Assembly: GCA_026389635.1 (NCBI GenBank)
Contig: JAPLHM010000133.1
Coordinates: forward strand, 1 to 14,712
Source: Chloroflexota bacterium
GTDB taxonomy: Bacteria; Chloroflexota; Dehalococcoidia; GIF9; UBA5629
Length of the DNA: 14,712 bases
Direction: 5' to 3'
The notes under the pieces were generated by a model. That model was not told the DNA's origin, ran no database searches, and saw only the letters and a program-made list of their open reading frames with translations. Shown piece after piece: positions 5,847 to 14,712 of the stretch. The position numbers were made by a program, and so were the translations under genes. Positions within the stretch are counted from its first letter, which is position 1, and every line of letters begins with the position of its first letter.

Positions 5847-6760
5847 TGCTGTTCCCCACCGCCGTCAAGTTTGAAAAATTTATCCACGTCGTCGAGAATT
5901 TTCTTCTTATCCTCCTCGGTTATCAGGTCCTCGAACCCGGCCGCCGCCGCGGTAGACTCTTTGAGCCGGTCGAGTTGCTGTTTGATCTCGTCGGGAAGCT
6001 TCTCATAGAGCCGGGTCAGTTCGCTCTCGCTCTGCCGCGCCAGTTCATCTATAACCTCCATGTCTATCCACATATTGAGGGCTGCCGCAAGCACTTCCAG
6101 CACCGACCTGGACCCCTTGGGATAGGGAAAGGGGAAGCCCTGCAGGTAGACCGGTATCTCTCCCATAATGCAGACCGCGTCGATGCCGCGTCGGCGGGCT
6201 ATGCCCAGCAGCAACCCGTTGAGGCCGGCTATATTGCCCTCGCCCCCACGCCCCTCGATATCCGACATCAGCACTGTATTATCATAACCTTTGAATTCTG
6301 CGATGAGGCCTTCCGCGTTGGGCACAGCCCAGGCCCGCGACCTGGCTGTGTGGTGTATGGGCGCTACTGCCGCGCCGGAAGTATAGATGCGCCTGCACTT
6401 GTACTTCTCAGCCACATCCAGCACCAGGTTGGCCATGCTGTAAGCCATGCTGCCGGCTGCGTAGACGCCCCCGCCCTCAGCCGGCTGCTCTTCCCCCATA
6501 AACAGGATCAGGTCACGTTTGCCGCTCCCGTGGTAGAAAAACTCGCTGGTAGGAAAATCCAGCTCCACCAGTTCACCGCCCCTGATAATCACCTTCTTGG
6601 GATAGAAAAACTGGTAGGGTTCTATATACGCCATCTGCTCTGCGCGCAACGACCTGCGCAGCATGTCCAGGGCGATCAGCCCGATATTGCCGATGCCCGG
6701 CCAGGCCGCGATCATCACCGGGTCGGTCAGCCCGGGCTCTTTTATATAGCGTATCCCCAT
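5843..6760 (-). CDS. PAC2 family protein (first of a tandem pair)
   Basis: A 305-residue PAC2-family protein. The N-terminal VMIAAWPGIGNIGLIALDML (15-34) is the characteristic strand, glycine-rich loop and helix. RRIYTSGAAVAPIHHT (123-138) and CIMGEIPVYLQGFPFPYPKG (197-216) are the other conserved blocks. From about 235 the chain is a charged, coiled-coil-like helical tail (ESELTRLYEKLPDEIKQQLD, then EEDKKKILDDVDKF). The ATG at 6758-6760 is chosen because GGAGGGG lies five bases upstream; the frame stays open for 20 more codons, but that region contains the promoter. Related to the downstream gene but clearly diverged, and probably forms a complex with it, since PAC2 proteins often act as heterodimers (inference). 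No HbYX motif. The family call is firm; function is unknown. Confidence 0.89.
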   Translation of the reverse strand: MGIRYIKEPGLTDPVMIAAWPGIGNIGLIALDMLRRSLRAEQMAYIEPYQFFYPKKVIIRGGELVELDFPTSEFFYHGSGKRDLILFMGEEQPAEGGGVYAAGSMAYSMANLVLDVAEKYKCRRIYTSGAAVAPIHHTARSRAWAVPNAEGLIAEFKGYDNTVLMSDIEGRGGEGNIAGLNGLLLGIARRRGIDAVCIMGEIPVYLQGFPFPYPKGSRSVLEVLAAALNMWIDMEVIDELARQSESELTRLYEKLPDEIKQQLDRLKESTAAAAGFEDLITEEDKKKILDDVDKFFKLDGGGEQH

Positions 6761-6765
6761 ATATT

Positions 6766-6772
6766 CCCCTCC
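6766..6772 (-). promoter_or_regulatory. Ribosome-binding site fixing the first PAC2 start
   Basis: GGAGGGG on the minus strand, five bases before ATG 6758-6760. It discards the longer frame, which starts within or upstream of the promoter. Confidence 0.8.
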
Positions 6773-6781
6773 GGCAAATTG

Positions 6782-6790
6782 ATTATAGCA
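6782..6790 (-). promoter_or_regulatory. Extended -10 promoter for the PAC2 pair
   Basis: The minus strand reads TGCTATAAT: a perfect TATAAT (6782-6787) with a TGn extension. The -35 region is weak. The expected start near 6775 gives a leader of about 15 bases, just enough for the GGAGGGG site. It has the same architecture as the enoyl-CoA hydratase promoter. Confidence 0.55.
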
Positions 6791-6874
6791 TACTAAGTAT
6801 GGCCTGAACGGCAAGCGCAATGTGAGGCAGGTTTTTACGTACCTGAACCATATTCCAGCCAGCTACGCTGAAAC

Positions 6875-6903
6875 TTGACATTGCCAGTCATAATCGTGAT
6901 GAT
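6875..6903 (+). promoter_or_regulatory. Probable promoter of the HD-GYP signalling gene
   Basis: A perfect TTGACA (6875-6880), a 17-base spacer, then GATGAT (6898-6903, four of six matches). The predicted start near 6910 gives a leader of about 18 bases before GTG 6928. It diverges from the PAC2 promoter within a 167-base intergenic region that also holds three CAGGT-type hexamers (6828-6832; inverted at 6840-6845; 6915-6920), which could be operator sites. Confidence 0.5.
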
Positions 6904-6927
6904 ATTAGACAGTGCAGGTACTGTGAA

Positions 6928-9900
6928 GTGAAGGAAAAGGGCCGCCGGGTCAGCGCAACCTCCGTAAGCAGGAAAGAGGACATCAAGCTGTCGAAAATCC
7001 TGATAGTGGACGACAGCGAGGAGAACCTGCGCCTTTTCAGCGCCGTCCTCACAAACAAAGGCTACAGCGTAACCACTGCTGGAAACGGCGAGGAAGCCCT
7101 GCGGAAGCTGCGTAGGGCGCCGCCCGATTTAATACTCTCCGATATACTCATGCCTGTGATGGACGGGTTCCGCCTTTTGCAGGAGTGCAAAGCGGACCCG
7201 GCCCTGAGCAATATCCGCTTTGTTTGCCTCACCGGCGCATTCACCGACCCGAAAGACGAGGAACTCGGCCTCAAGCTGGGGGCGGACGCTTTCCTGCGCA
7301 AGCCCATCGAGCCGGACGACCTGGCTCGCGCGCTGGCGGACGTGTTTTCCGCCAAACCAGCAGCAAAAAAGAGGGGACGCAAACCTCCGGCAGGTAAGGA
7401 TAGCGCGCAGGCCGGTCTGTACAACGCTGCCCTCATGCAGAAGCTCGAGCAGAAAATGGAGGCGCTGGAAGAGGAGCTATCCGAGCGGAAGAAAGCCGAG
7501 GACGAACTGGCTGAAAGTGAAGAGCAGTACCGCCTGCTGTTCGAGACTATGGACCAGGGCGTGATGTACTGGGCCGGAGGCAGGGTTATTTCGTTCAACC
7601 CGGCGGCGGCCAGGATACTGGGCATGGAACCGGACAATCTGCTGGGACGGGCCACCGCCGATCCCATATGGAAGGGCTGCCACGAAGACGGGAGCGAATT
7701 CGCCGCCGACGATTTTCCCGTAACTGTTGCTTTCAAAACCGGCAAGCCCGCGCGGGACGTGACCATGGGGTTTTTCAGCCCCGCGGACGGGAGATTCCAC
7801 TGGATCCGGGTGAACGCCATACCCCAGTTCCTCCCCGCTGAAGACCGGCCCTACCGGGTCTACTCCACCTTCGACGATATAACCGACCGCTTCTTCGCAT
7901 TCAAGGCTCTGCAGGAGAGCGATTCGCGCATGTCGGCCATCCTGGAAAATACGCGGGACGTCATATGGTCGGTCGACCGCGATTACAGCCTGACCATGGC
8001 CAACGACAACGCCCGCAGGCTCTATAACCAAATTTACGGCGCCACCCTCATAGAGGGAATGGACGTGCGCTCTGCCATAGCGCAGGAAAACAGGGATTTC
8101 TGGAGCGGTGTTGGGCAACGCGTATTAAACGGCGAGCAAGTATCCTTTGAAAGACATCTTGAATTTGCAGATGTACCCATCGACCTGGAATTCTCGCTTA
8201 GTCCCATCATTTCAGCGTCCGGCCGCATCACGGGCGCATCCTGTTTCGCCCGCGATATTACCCAGCGAAAAAGCGCGGAGCAAAGTCTCAGAAAAAGCGA
8301 GGATCTGTTCCGTAAGGCTGTACAGAGCACCACCGACATCGTCTGGGAGTGGAACATGGCCAGCAACAACCTGAAGTGGTACGGGGATATCGACGCCCTG
8401 CTGGGCTATTCCGCCGGCGAATTCCCTCGTACCCTCGAAGCATGGGAAAAGGCGCTGCACCCGGACGACCACGGACGCGTCATAACCGCGCTCAACCACC
8501 ATACTGAAACGGGTGAACCTTATAACGTCGAGTACCGCATCATGCGCAAAGACGGGACGCTGCGCAACTGGATAGACCGCGGACTGGTAATCTATGACGA
8601 AAACGGCAAGATCACCCGCTCCGTGGGAGCCTGCGTTGATATCACGGAACACAGGCAGATTGAGGCCAGGACTAAGATACGCCGTGACCTGGCCTGGAAG
8701 CTGGCCGGCCGCATACACATGCAGACGGCACTGAAGCACTGCCTCAATGCCGCCATCGAGATCTCCGGGTTCGACACCGGGGTCATCTACATCCTTGACG
8801 GGAAAAGCGGCGATTTCAAGGCCGCCTGCAGTCACGGAGGCTCGGCGTTCCTATTAGAACATTACTCGAGGCTGAAAGCCGACTCCGTAGACGCACGCCT
8901 CATTAAGAAGGGTTTGCCGCTTTATGCAAAAGCAGCGGAGTTCACACCTCCCTTTGACAAGCAGCTGAAACCTGAGGGGTTCACATTCGACGCGACAATA
9001 CCGGTCGTTTACCAGGGGGATGTTATAGCCAGCCTGGGTGTCTTTTCTCACACACAAAATGATCTGACCCCCACAATCCGCGATTCGCTGGAAGAGATAG
9101 CCGCCGATATCGGCGTTATCATCGACCGCATTTCCTACAGGCAGGCGCTACAGGTCAGCGAGGAGAAATACCGACTGGTGGTGGAAAACGCCCGTGAGTC
9201 TATCCTCGTGGCACAGGACGGTATGATGAAATTCGCCAACCAGAATACCGCCCGCATGACCGGTTACCCGGAAGAAGAGCTGTCCTCATTACCCTTCGTT
9301 AATCTCATCCACCCGGATGACAGGGAGCTTGTTGTCGACAGGCACCTGCGCCGTCTCAAGGGTGAAGTATTTGAGGAAGTATACCCTTTCCGCGTGGTCA
9401 GGAGCGATGGCCAGTTTCGCTGGGTAGAGATACAGGCAATTTTGATAGAGTGGGAGGGACGGCCGGCCACGCTCAATTTCCTGACCGATATCACCGGGCG
9501 CAGGCAATCGGAGCAGCGGAGCAGGATTCGCCGCGACCTGGCTATGTCCCTGATCGGCATAACCGACCTTGAGACGGCAAGCAGCCTATGCCTTGACGCC
9601 GCCATCGATATAGCCGGCTTCGATTCGGGCGTGGTCTATATCCTGGATGAGGAGAGCGGCGATTTCAGAGCGGTCCACTATCGCGGCGTATCTCCCGCCA
9701 TAGTAGATAATCTATCGGTTCTGCCGGCCGGTTCGAAGTGGGCCAGGCTTATCCTCAAAGGCAGGGCTTTTTACGTAAAGGCCGAGGAATTCACGCCGCC
9801 CTTTGACGAACAATTGAGACCAGAGGGGTTCTCGTTCCATGCAACCATACCCATACAGCACGGCAACCGGGTGATCGCCTCGCTCGGGGTGTATTCCCAT

Positions 9901-11373
9901 GTCGAGACTGATATGCCCGACGTGGTGCGTAATTCACTGGAAGCCATAGCAGCCGATATAGGCATCGTGATCGAACGCATCCAGTCGAGGCGGGAGCTGC
10001 AAAGAAGCCAGGAGCGCTACGACGTTATCGCGCAGAACACCAGCGATGTTATCTGGATCATGGATAAATTCCTCCGCTATACCCACTTTAGCCCATCGGT
10101 TATGAAGCAGAGGGGATATTCACCGGAAGAGATACTGCAGTTAAAACTTGAACAGGTGGTCGCGCCTTCGTCGATTCAGCAGGTCACCGACGCTGTAGCC
10201 GGCGCCATAGTGAAGCTCGAAGGGCAACCGGGCATGGGGCCGGTCACACACACGGGTGAGATGGAGGTCTTTCGCAAGGATGGTTCCACCATATGGACCG
10301 AGACATCATTCACGGTTACCGCCGATGAGCGAGGTAAATTCAGCAGGCTGTTCGGCATATCGCGCGATATCACGGAGCGCAGGCGGGCGGAGCAAGCGCT
10401 CAAATTGAGCGAGCAGCACTACCGCTCGCTATTCCACCAAAACCCTGCCATAACCTATGCGCTTGACCTGCAGGGACATTTCACCAGCATCAACGCATCG
10501 GCGGTCAGGATAACCGGCTATTCGGAGGAGGAGGCACTGCGGCTGGATTTCATCCAGGGCATAGCTCCTGAATACCTGGATACAGTCAAAAACAACTATG
10601 CCCGGGCACTGAAAGGTGAGCCCCAGTCCTACGAAGCTGCAATAATCGCCAAGGACGGCAGGAGAATTGACGTACACATCACCGGCATCCCCATCATTAT
10701 CGACGGGAAGGTTACCGGTGTCTATGGCATCGCCGAGGATATCACGGGGCGCAAGAAGGCAGATGAAGACCTTAAGGCAGCTCTTGAGAACGCCAGTTCC
10801 ATACTGGAAGGTACCATCGAAGCGATAGTCTTGATGAGCGAACTGCGCGACCCCTACACCTCGGGTCACCAGCGCATGGTCAGCCGGCTTGCCGTGGCCA
10901 TGGCAACGGAGATCGGCATGGAGGCTGACAGGGTACAGGACCTGGCCGTGGCAGGCCTGCTGCACGACGTTGGAAAGGTCTATGTCCCCTCTGAGATCCT
11001 CAGCAAGCCGGGCAAGCTTTCCAGCCTCGAGTTGAGCCTGGCCAAGGCACATGCCGAAGCCAGCTACAACATCGTCAGGTCTATAAAATTTTCAGGGTCG
11101 ATCGCACATATTGTGTGGCAGCACCACGAAAGGATGGACGGGTCAGGTTACCCGCAGGGCCTTAACGGCGATCAGATCATGCTGGAAGCGAGGATTTTGG
11201 CCGTGGCAGACGTGGTCGAGGCCATGACCTCGCACCGTCCATACCGTCCCGCCCTGGGCCTGGAGAAGGCGCTGGCCGAGATAACCAGTAACCGCGCCAC
11301 CCTCTACGACGCGCAGGCAGTGGACGCTTGCCTGGCGCTGTTCAACGAAAAGGGCTTCCAGTTCCAGGATTAG
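6928..11373 (+). CDS. Receiver/multi-PAS/GAF/HD-GYP protein, predicted c-di-GMP phosphodiesterase
   Basis: A 1481-residue soluble protein without membrane helices. Domains: receiver 22-140 (Asp28, Asp29, phospho-acceptor Asp72, Thr102, Lys125); a basic linker KKRGRKP (147-153) resembling an AT-hook; coiled coil 165-198; PAS 197-320; PAS 328-447; PAS 455-575; GAF 581-735; PAS 742-860; GAF 864-1018; PAS 1026-1150; PAS 1159-1274; and C-terminal HD-GYP 1290-1481. Most PAS units end in a D-I-T motif plus a short helix. The HD-GYP core is complete: His1314, HDVGK 1346-1350, and HHERMDGSGYP 1399-1409, so hydrolysis of c-di-GMP is expected. Phosphorylation of the receiver by a kinase and ligand binding by the PAS/GAF domains would tune it. 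The GTG start has a poor ribosome site. An in-frame CTG at 6988, preceded by AGAGGA and encoding (M)SKILIVDD, is an alternative. glgB follows 78 bases downstream. Confidence 0.93.
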   Translation: MKEKGRRVSATSVSRKEDIKLSKILIVDDSEENLRLFSAVLTNKGYSVTTAGNGEEALRKLRRAPPDLILSDILMPVMDGFRLLQECKADPALSNIRFVCLTGAFTDPKDEELGLKLGADAFLRKPIEPDDLARALADVFSAKPAAKKRGRKPPAGKDSAQAGLYNAALMQKLEQKMEALEEELSERKKAEDELAESEEQYRLLFETMDQGVMYWAGGRVISFNPAAARILGMEPDNLLGRATADPIWKGCHEDGSEFAADDFPVTVAFKTGKPARDVTMGFFSPADGRFHWIRVNAIPQFLPAEDRPYRVYSTFDDITDRFFAFKALQESDSRMSAILENTRDVIWSVDRDYSLTMANDNARRLYNQIYGATLIEGMDVRSAIAQENRDFWSGVGQRVLNGEQVSFERHLEFADVPIDLEFSLSPIISASGRITGASCFARDITQRKSAEQSLRKSEDLFRKAVQSTTDIVWEWNMASNNLKWYGDIDALLGYSAGEFPRTLEAWEKALHPDDHGRVITALNHHTETGEPYNVEYRIMRKDGTLRNWIDRGLVIYDENGKITRSVGACVDITEHRQIEARTKIRRDLAWKLAGRIHMQTALKHCLNAAIEISGFDTGVIYILDGKSGDFKAACSHGGSAFLLEHYSRLKADSVDARLIKKGLPLYAKAAEFTPPFDKQLKPEGFTFDATIPVVYQGDVIASLGVFSHTQNDLTPTIRDSLEEIAADIGVIIDRISYRQALQVSEEKYRLVVENARESILVAQDGMMKFANQNTARMTGYPEEELSSLPFVNLIHPDDRELVVDRHLRRLKGEVFEEVYPFRVVRSDGQFRWVEIQAILIEWEGRPATLNFLTDITGRRQSEQRSRIRRDLAMSLIGITDLETASSLCLDAAIDIAGFDSGVVYILDEESGDFRAVHYRGVSPAIVDNLSVLPAGSKWARLILKGRAFYVKAEEFTPPFDEQLRPEGFSFHATIPIQHGNRVIASLGVYSHVETDMPDVVRNSLEAIAADIGIVIERIQSRRELQRSQERYDVIAQNTSDVIWIMDKFLRYTHFSPSVMKQRGYSPEEILQLKLEQVVAPSSIQQVTDAVAGAIVKLEGQPGMGPVTHTGEMEVFRKDGSTIWTETSFTVTADERGKFSRLFGISRDITERRRAEQALKLSEQHYRSLFHQNPAITYALDLQGHFTSINASAVRITGYSEEEALRLDFIQGIAPEYLDTVKNNYARALKGEPQSYEAAIIAKDGRRIDVHITGIPIIIDGKVTGVYGIAEDITGRKKADEDLKAALENASSILEGTIEAIVLMSELRDPYTSGHQRMVSRLAVAMATEIGMEADRVQDLAVAGLLHDVGKVYVPSEILSKPGKLSSLELSLAKAHAEASYNIVRSIKFSGSIAHIVWQHHERMDGSGYPQGLNGDQIMLEARILAVADVVEAMTSHRPYRPALGLEKALAEITSNRATLYDAQAVDACLALFNEKGFQFQD
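8290..9981 (+). repeat. Internal tandem duplication of a PAS-GAF module in the HD-GYP gene
   Basis: Two consecutive PAS-GAF units (8290-9132 and 9151-9981) lie inside the coding sequence. The GAF domains are clear paralogues: TPPFDKQLKPEGFTFDATIP against TPPFDEQLRPEGFSFHATIP is 16 of 20 identical. Both GAFs begin with an IRRDLA helix and end with a near-identical EEIAADIGV/EAIAADIGI helix. At DNA level the copies are clearly diverged, so this is an old duplication. The PAS halves are less alike than the GAF halves. Confidence 0.8.
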
Positions 11374-11382
11374 CGGCACGGC

Positions 11383-11397
11383 CAGGCGCGGCGCCTG
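11383..11397 (+). other. GC-rich hairpin between the HD-GYP gene and glgB
   Basis: CAGGCG-CGG-CGCCTG forms a perfect 6 bp stem with a three-base loop, starting nine bases after the HD-GYP stop codon. No T-run follows, so it is not a standard intrinsic terminator; it may slow RNA polymerase or protect the 3' end. A second small hairpin (11414-11427, CCGGC/GCCGG) lies between it and the glgB ATG. Confidence 0.35.
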
Positions 11398-11451
11398 CTG
11401 CCCTTGAGGTTTCCCGGCAACTGCCGGCAAAATGGCGGATATTTTACGATT

Positions 11452-13392
<1,941 letters not shown>

Positions 13393-13393
13393 C

Positions 13394-13415
13394 GGGTGGA
13401 CATGAATGTCCGCCC
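13394..13415. repeat. REP-like palindrome between convergent glgB and kinase genes
   Basis: GGGTGGACAT, two bases, then ATGTCCGCCC: ten complementary positions with one G-U pair, which folds into a nine-pair stem with a TGAA loop. It starts two bases after the glgB stop codon and is followed by CCTACG. The CGCCCCTAC-type flank resembles dispersed REP-like palindromes that I recall from many genomes. In this 56-base convergent gap it may act as a two-sided terminator or 3'-end stabiliser, although U-runs are poor on both strands. Confidence 0.6.
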
Positions 13416-13448
13416 CTACGTTTGGGAGCGGGGTGAACCGCGGGCATA

Positions 13449-14633
13449 CTAAAGGGGTATCTCTACGTTGATGGTGGTGCCTTTGCCCATGACCGAAACG
13501 ATATCCACCTTTCCGTCCAGCATCTGCACACGCTCCAAGATTCCGGCCAGTCCCAGCTTGCCGTCCCGCGGCAGCGTAGCTATCTTACCGGCCTGGTCAA
13601 ACCCCACCCCCCGGTCGGTCACGCTGACCCGCACACAGTCCTCAAGATATTCAATTGCCACGCCGGCCGATGAGACCCTGGCATGCCGGGCGGCATTGAT
13701 GAGAGCCTCCTGGATGATCCTGAAAAGCGCCAACTCCGTGTCGGGCTGTAGCTTTTTTTGTTCGCCGCTGATAACAACCTCCACCTGCATGTCATACATT
13801 TTCTTAAGTTCGCCGGCCAGCCATTCCAGCACCGGCAGCAGGCCGAGGTCGTCCAGGACGGGTGGGCGCAACTGGCGGCTGAACCTCCTGACTTCTTCCA
13901 CGGCCCATTTCAGCCTCTTGTATACGGCGTTTAGTCTTTCGGTCTCCGGAACTGTGAGGTCGGGTTTGCCCGCCAGGAAATTATCCATCTGGTAGATCAG
14001 GGCCACCAGCGTCTGCACCGTTGTGTCATGCAGTTCCCTGGCGATATATTTGCGCTCCTCCTCCTGTACCCGCGTGATCTGCCTGGCGTAGTAGCGCAGG
14101 TTCTGCTCCGCCAGGCGCCTTTCCGTTACATCCTCAAGTATCTCGATGGACCCGATCACTTTTCCCCGGCTAATCAGGGGGCTGGCCGTGAAGTGATACC
14201 ATTTGCCATTTTCACCCATCGAGGGAAAGAAGTCTTCCGCTTCATACGCGCCTCTGATCAGGGCCGACTTCCTGGCGCGGCCGTGGTAGCTGGCCGATAT
14301 CTCCTCCTCCGAAGCTCCATCCGCTATGAGGTCAGCCAGCACAGGCCTTTGATGCCCGTAGAAGGCCTTCCACTGGTCGCCTGTGCCCATCACCTGGTCC
14401 TTGCTGATGCCCGACAGCACCTCCAGGGCCTTGTTCCACTGGATGACATGGTGCTTTCTGTTCACGGCAAACACAGGAAGGGGGAAACGTCCAAGCACGC
14501 GGGCCAGTATCACGTCGGAACTGGTGCGCAGGTCCTCCCTGTTGAGGTAGAGCTTGACCACGAAGAATATGAGCACGCCTGCCGTGATAGCCAGGGCAAT
14601 CAGCAGTATGAAGATGATGGTTATGTATGACAT
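13449..14633 (-). CDS. Membrane-anchored PAS sensor histidine kinase (NarL-type)
   Basis: A 394-residue sensor kinase. One N-terminal membrane helix (about 4-27) is followed by a PAS domain (about 45-172, ending in a DVTERR motif), a coiled-coil link, the HisKA_3 dimerisation domain and HATPase_c. The H-box is ARELHDTTVQTLVAL with phospho-acceptor His202; Asp203 and Gln207 complete the DxxxQ motif, so both kinase and phosphatase activities are expected. The ATPase boxes are complete: Asn313 (QEALINAARHA), DRGVGFD (340-346) and GKLGLAGILERV (358-369). There is almost no extracytoplasmic loop, so sensing is probably cytoplasmic through the PAS domain. ATG 14631-14633 lies only 10 bases after the stop of an upstream LuxR-type regulator gene, its presumed partner in one operon. 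Convergent with glgB. Signal unknown. Confidence 0.95.
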   Translation of the reverse strand: MSYITIIFILLIALAITAGVLIFFVVKLYLNREDLRTSSDVILARVLGRFPLPVFAVNRKHHVIQWNKALEVLSGISKDQVMGTGDQWKAFYGHQRPVLADLIADGASEEEISASYHGRARKSALIRGAYEAEDFFPSMGENGKWYHFTASPLISRGKVIGSIEILEDVTERRLAEQNLRYYARQITRVQEEERKYIARELHDTTVQTLVALIYQMDNFLAGKPDLTVPETERLNAVYKRLKWAVEEVRRFSRQLRPPVLDDLGLLPVLEWLAGELKKMYDMQVEVVISGEQKKLQPDTELALFRIIQEALINAARHARVSSAGVAIEYLEDCVRVSVTDRGVGFDQAGKIATLPRDGKLGLAGILERVQMLDGKVDIVSVMGKGTTINVEIPL

Positions 14634-14643
14634 GTCAGCCCGG

Positions 14644-14712
14644 TCAGCTCAGGTCCTTGAGGCTCAGCCAGTTCCTCTTCATGGCCTCGACCACCGCCTC
14701 CGTCCGCGAACC
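14644..14712 (-). CDS. LuxR/NarL-type response regulator, C-terminal tail only
   Basis: Only 22 residues and a TGA are inside the window. They read GSRTEAVVEAMKRNWLSLKD followed by LS, the typical end of the LuxR-type helix-turn-helix (consensus near 'sRTeAvvkAlrrG'), in which the SRTEAV segment starts the last helix. Sitting 10 bases upstream of the NarL-type kinase gene on the same strand, it is almost certainly the cognate response regulator. The receiver domain lies beyond the right edge. Confidence 0.75.
   Translation of the reverse strand, partial: GSRTEAVVEAMKRNWLSLKDLS

Noticed and set aside
5846..6796. A 316-codon plus-strand open frame opposite the first PAC2 gene
   Set aside because: The minus-strand reading has a ribosome site, promoter and PAC2 motifs; the plus frame has none.
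11383..11397. GC-rich hairpin as an intrinsic terminator after the HD-GYP gene
   Set aside because: The stem is good but is followed by CTGCCCTTGAGG rather than a T-run, so it is listed only as a hairpin.

Overview
The window looks like a bacterial chromosome segment, most plausibly from an anaerobic Chloroflexota lineage (Dehalococcoidia-like). The clues are fairly high GC, tightly packed short operons on alternating strands, a MetF methylenetetrahydrofolate reductase, the IspH enzyme of the non-mevalonate isoprenoid pathway, tandem PAC2-family proteins, a stand-alone Lrp/AsnC effector domain, and soluble PAS/GAF sensor arrays. The taxonomic call is an inference from gene content, not from a marker gene. 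I see no tRNA, rRNA, CRISPR array, transposase or phage gene, and no gene-free stretch longer than about 170 bases.

Layout: (1) Positions 1-423, minus strand: a sensorless NarL-type histidine kinase, cut by the window edge, with a near-consensus promoter that predicts an almost leaderless mRNA. (2) Positions 564-3253, plus strand: metF, an alpha-methylacyl-CoA racemase-like CaiB/BaiF protein that lacks its usual N-terminus, a 79-residue stand-alone RAM domain and a HIT protein, closely spaced and probably one operon. (3) Positions 3250-6760, minus strand: two overlapping PAC2 paralogues, an enoyl-CoA hydratase and ispH. Each of the three transcription units has a perfect TATAAT -10 box. The ispH stop codon overlaps that of the HIT gene. 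(4) Positions 6928-13392, plus strand: a 1481-residue receiver/PAS/GAF/HD-GYP protein, predicted to be a c-di-GMP phosphodiesterase, followed by the glycogen branching enzyme glgB. (5) Positions 13449-14712, minus strand: a LuxR-type response regulator (only its C-terminal tail) and a membrane-anchored PAS histidine kinase. These converge on glgB across a REP-like palindrome.

How the genes work together: there are two themes. One is central metabolism: one-carbon units (MetF), acyl-CoA handling (racemase, hydratase), isoprenoids (IspH) and glycogen (GlgB). The other is dense signalling: two NarL-type kinases, a response regulator and a large c-di-GMP hydrolase. The observations most worth following up are: the left kinase has lost the acidic residue after its phospho-histidine but keeps the phosphatase glutamine; two promoters with the same geometry predict leaderless mRNAs; the racemase lacks its first beta-strand region; and the HD-GYP protein contains a duplicated PAS-GAF module. 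I did not find a clearly new multigene system.
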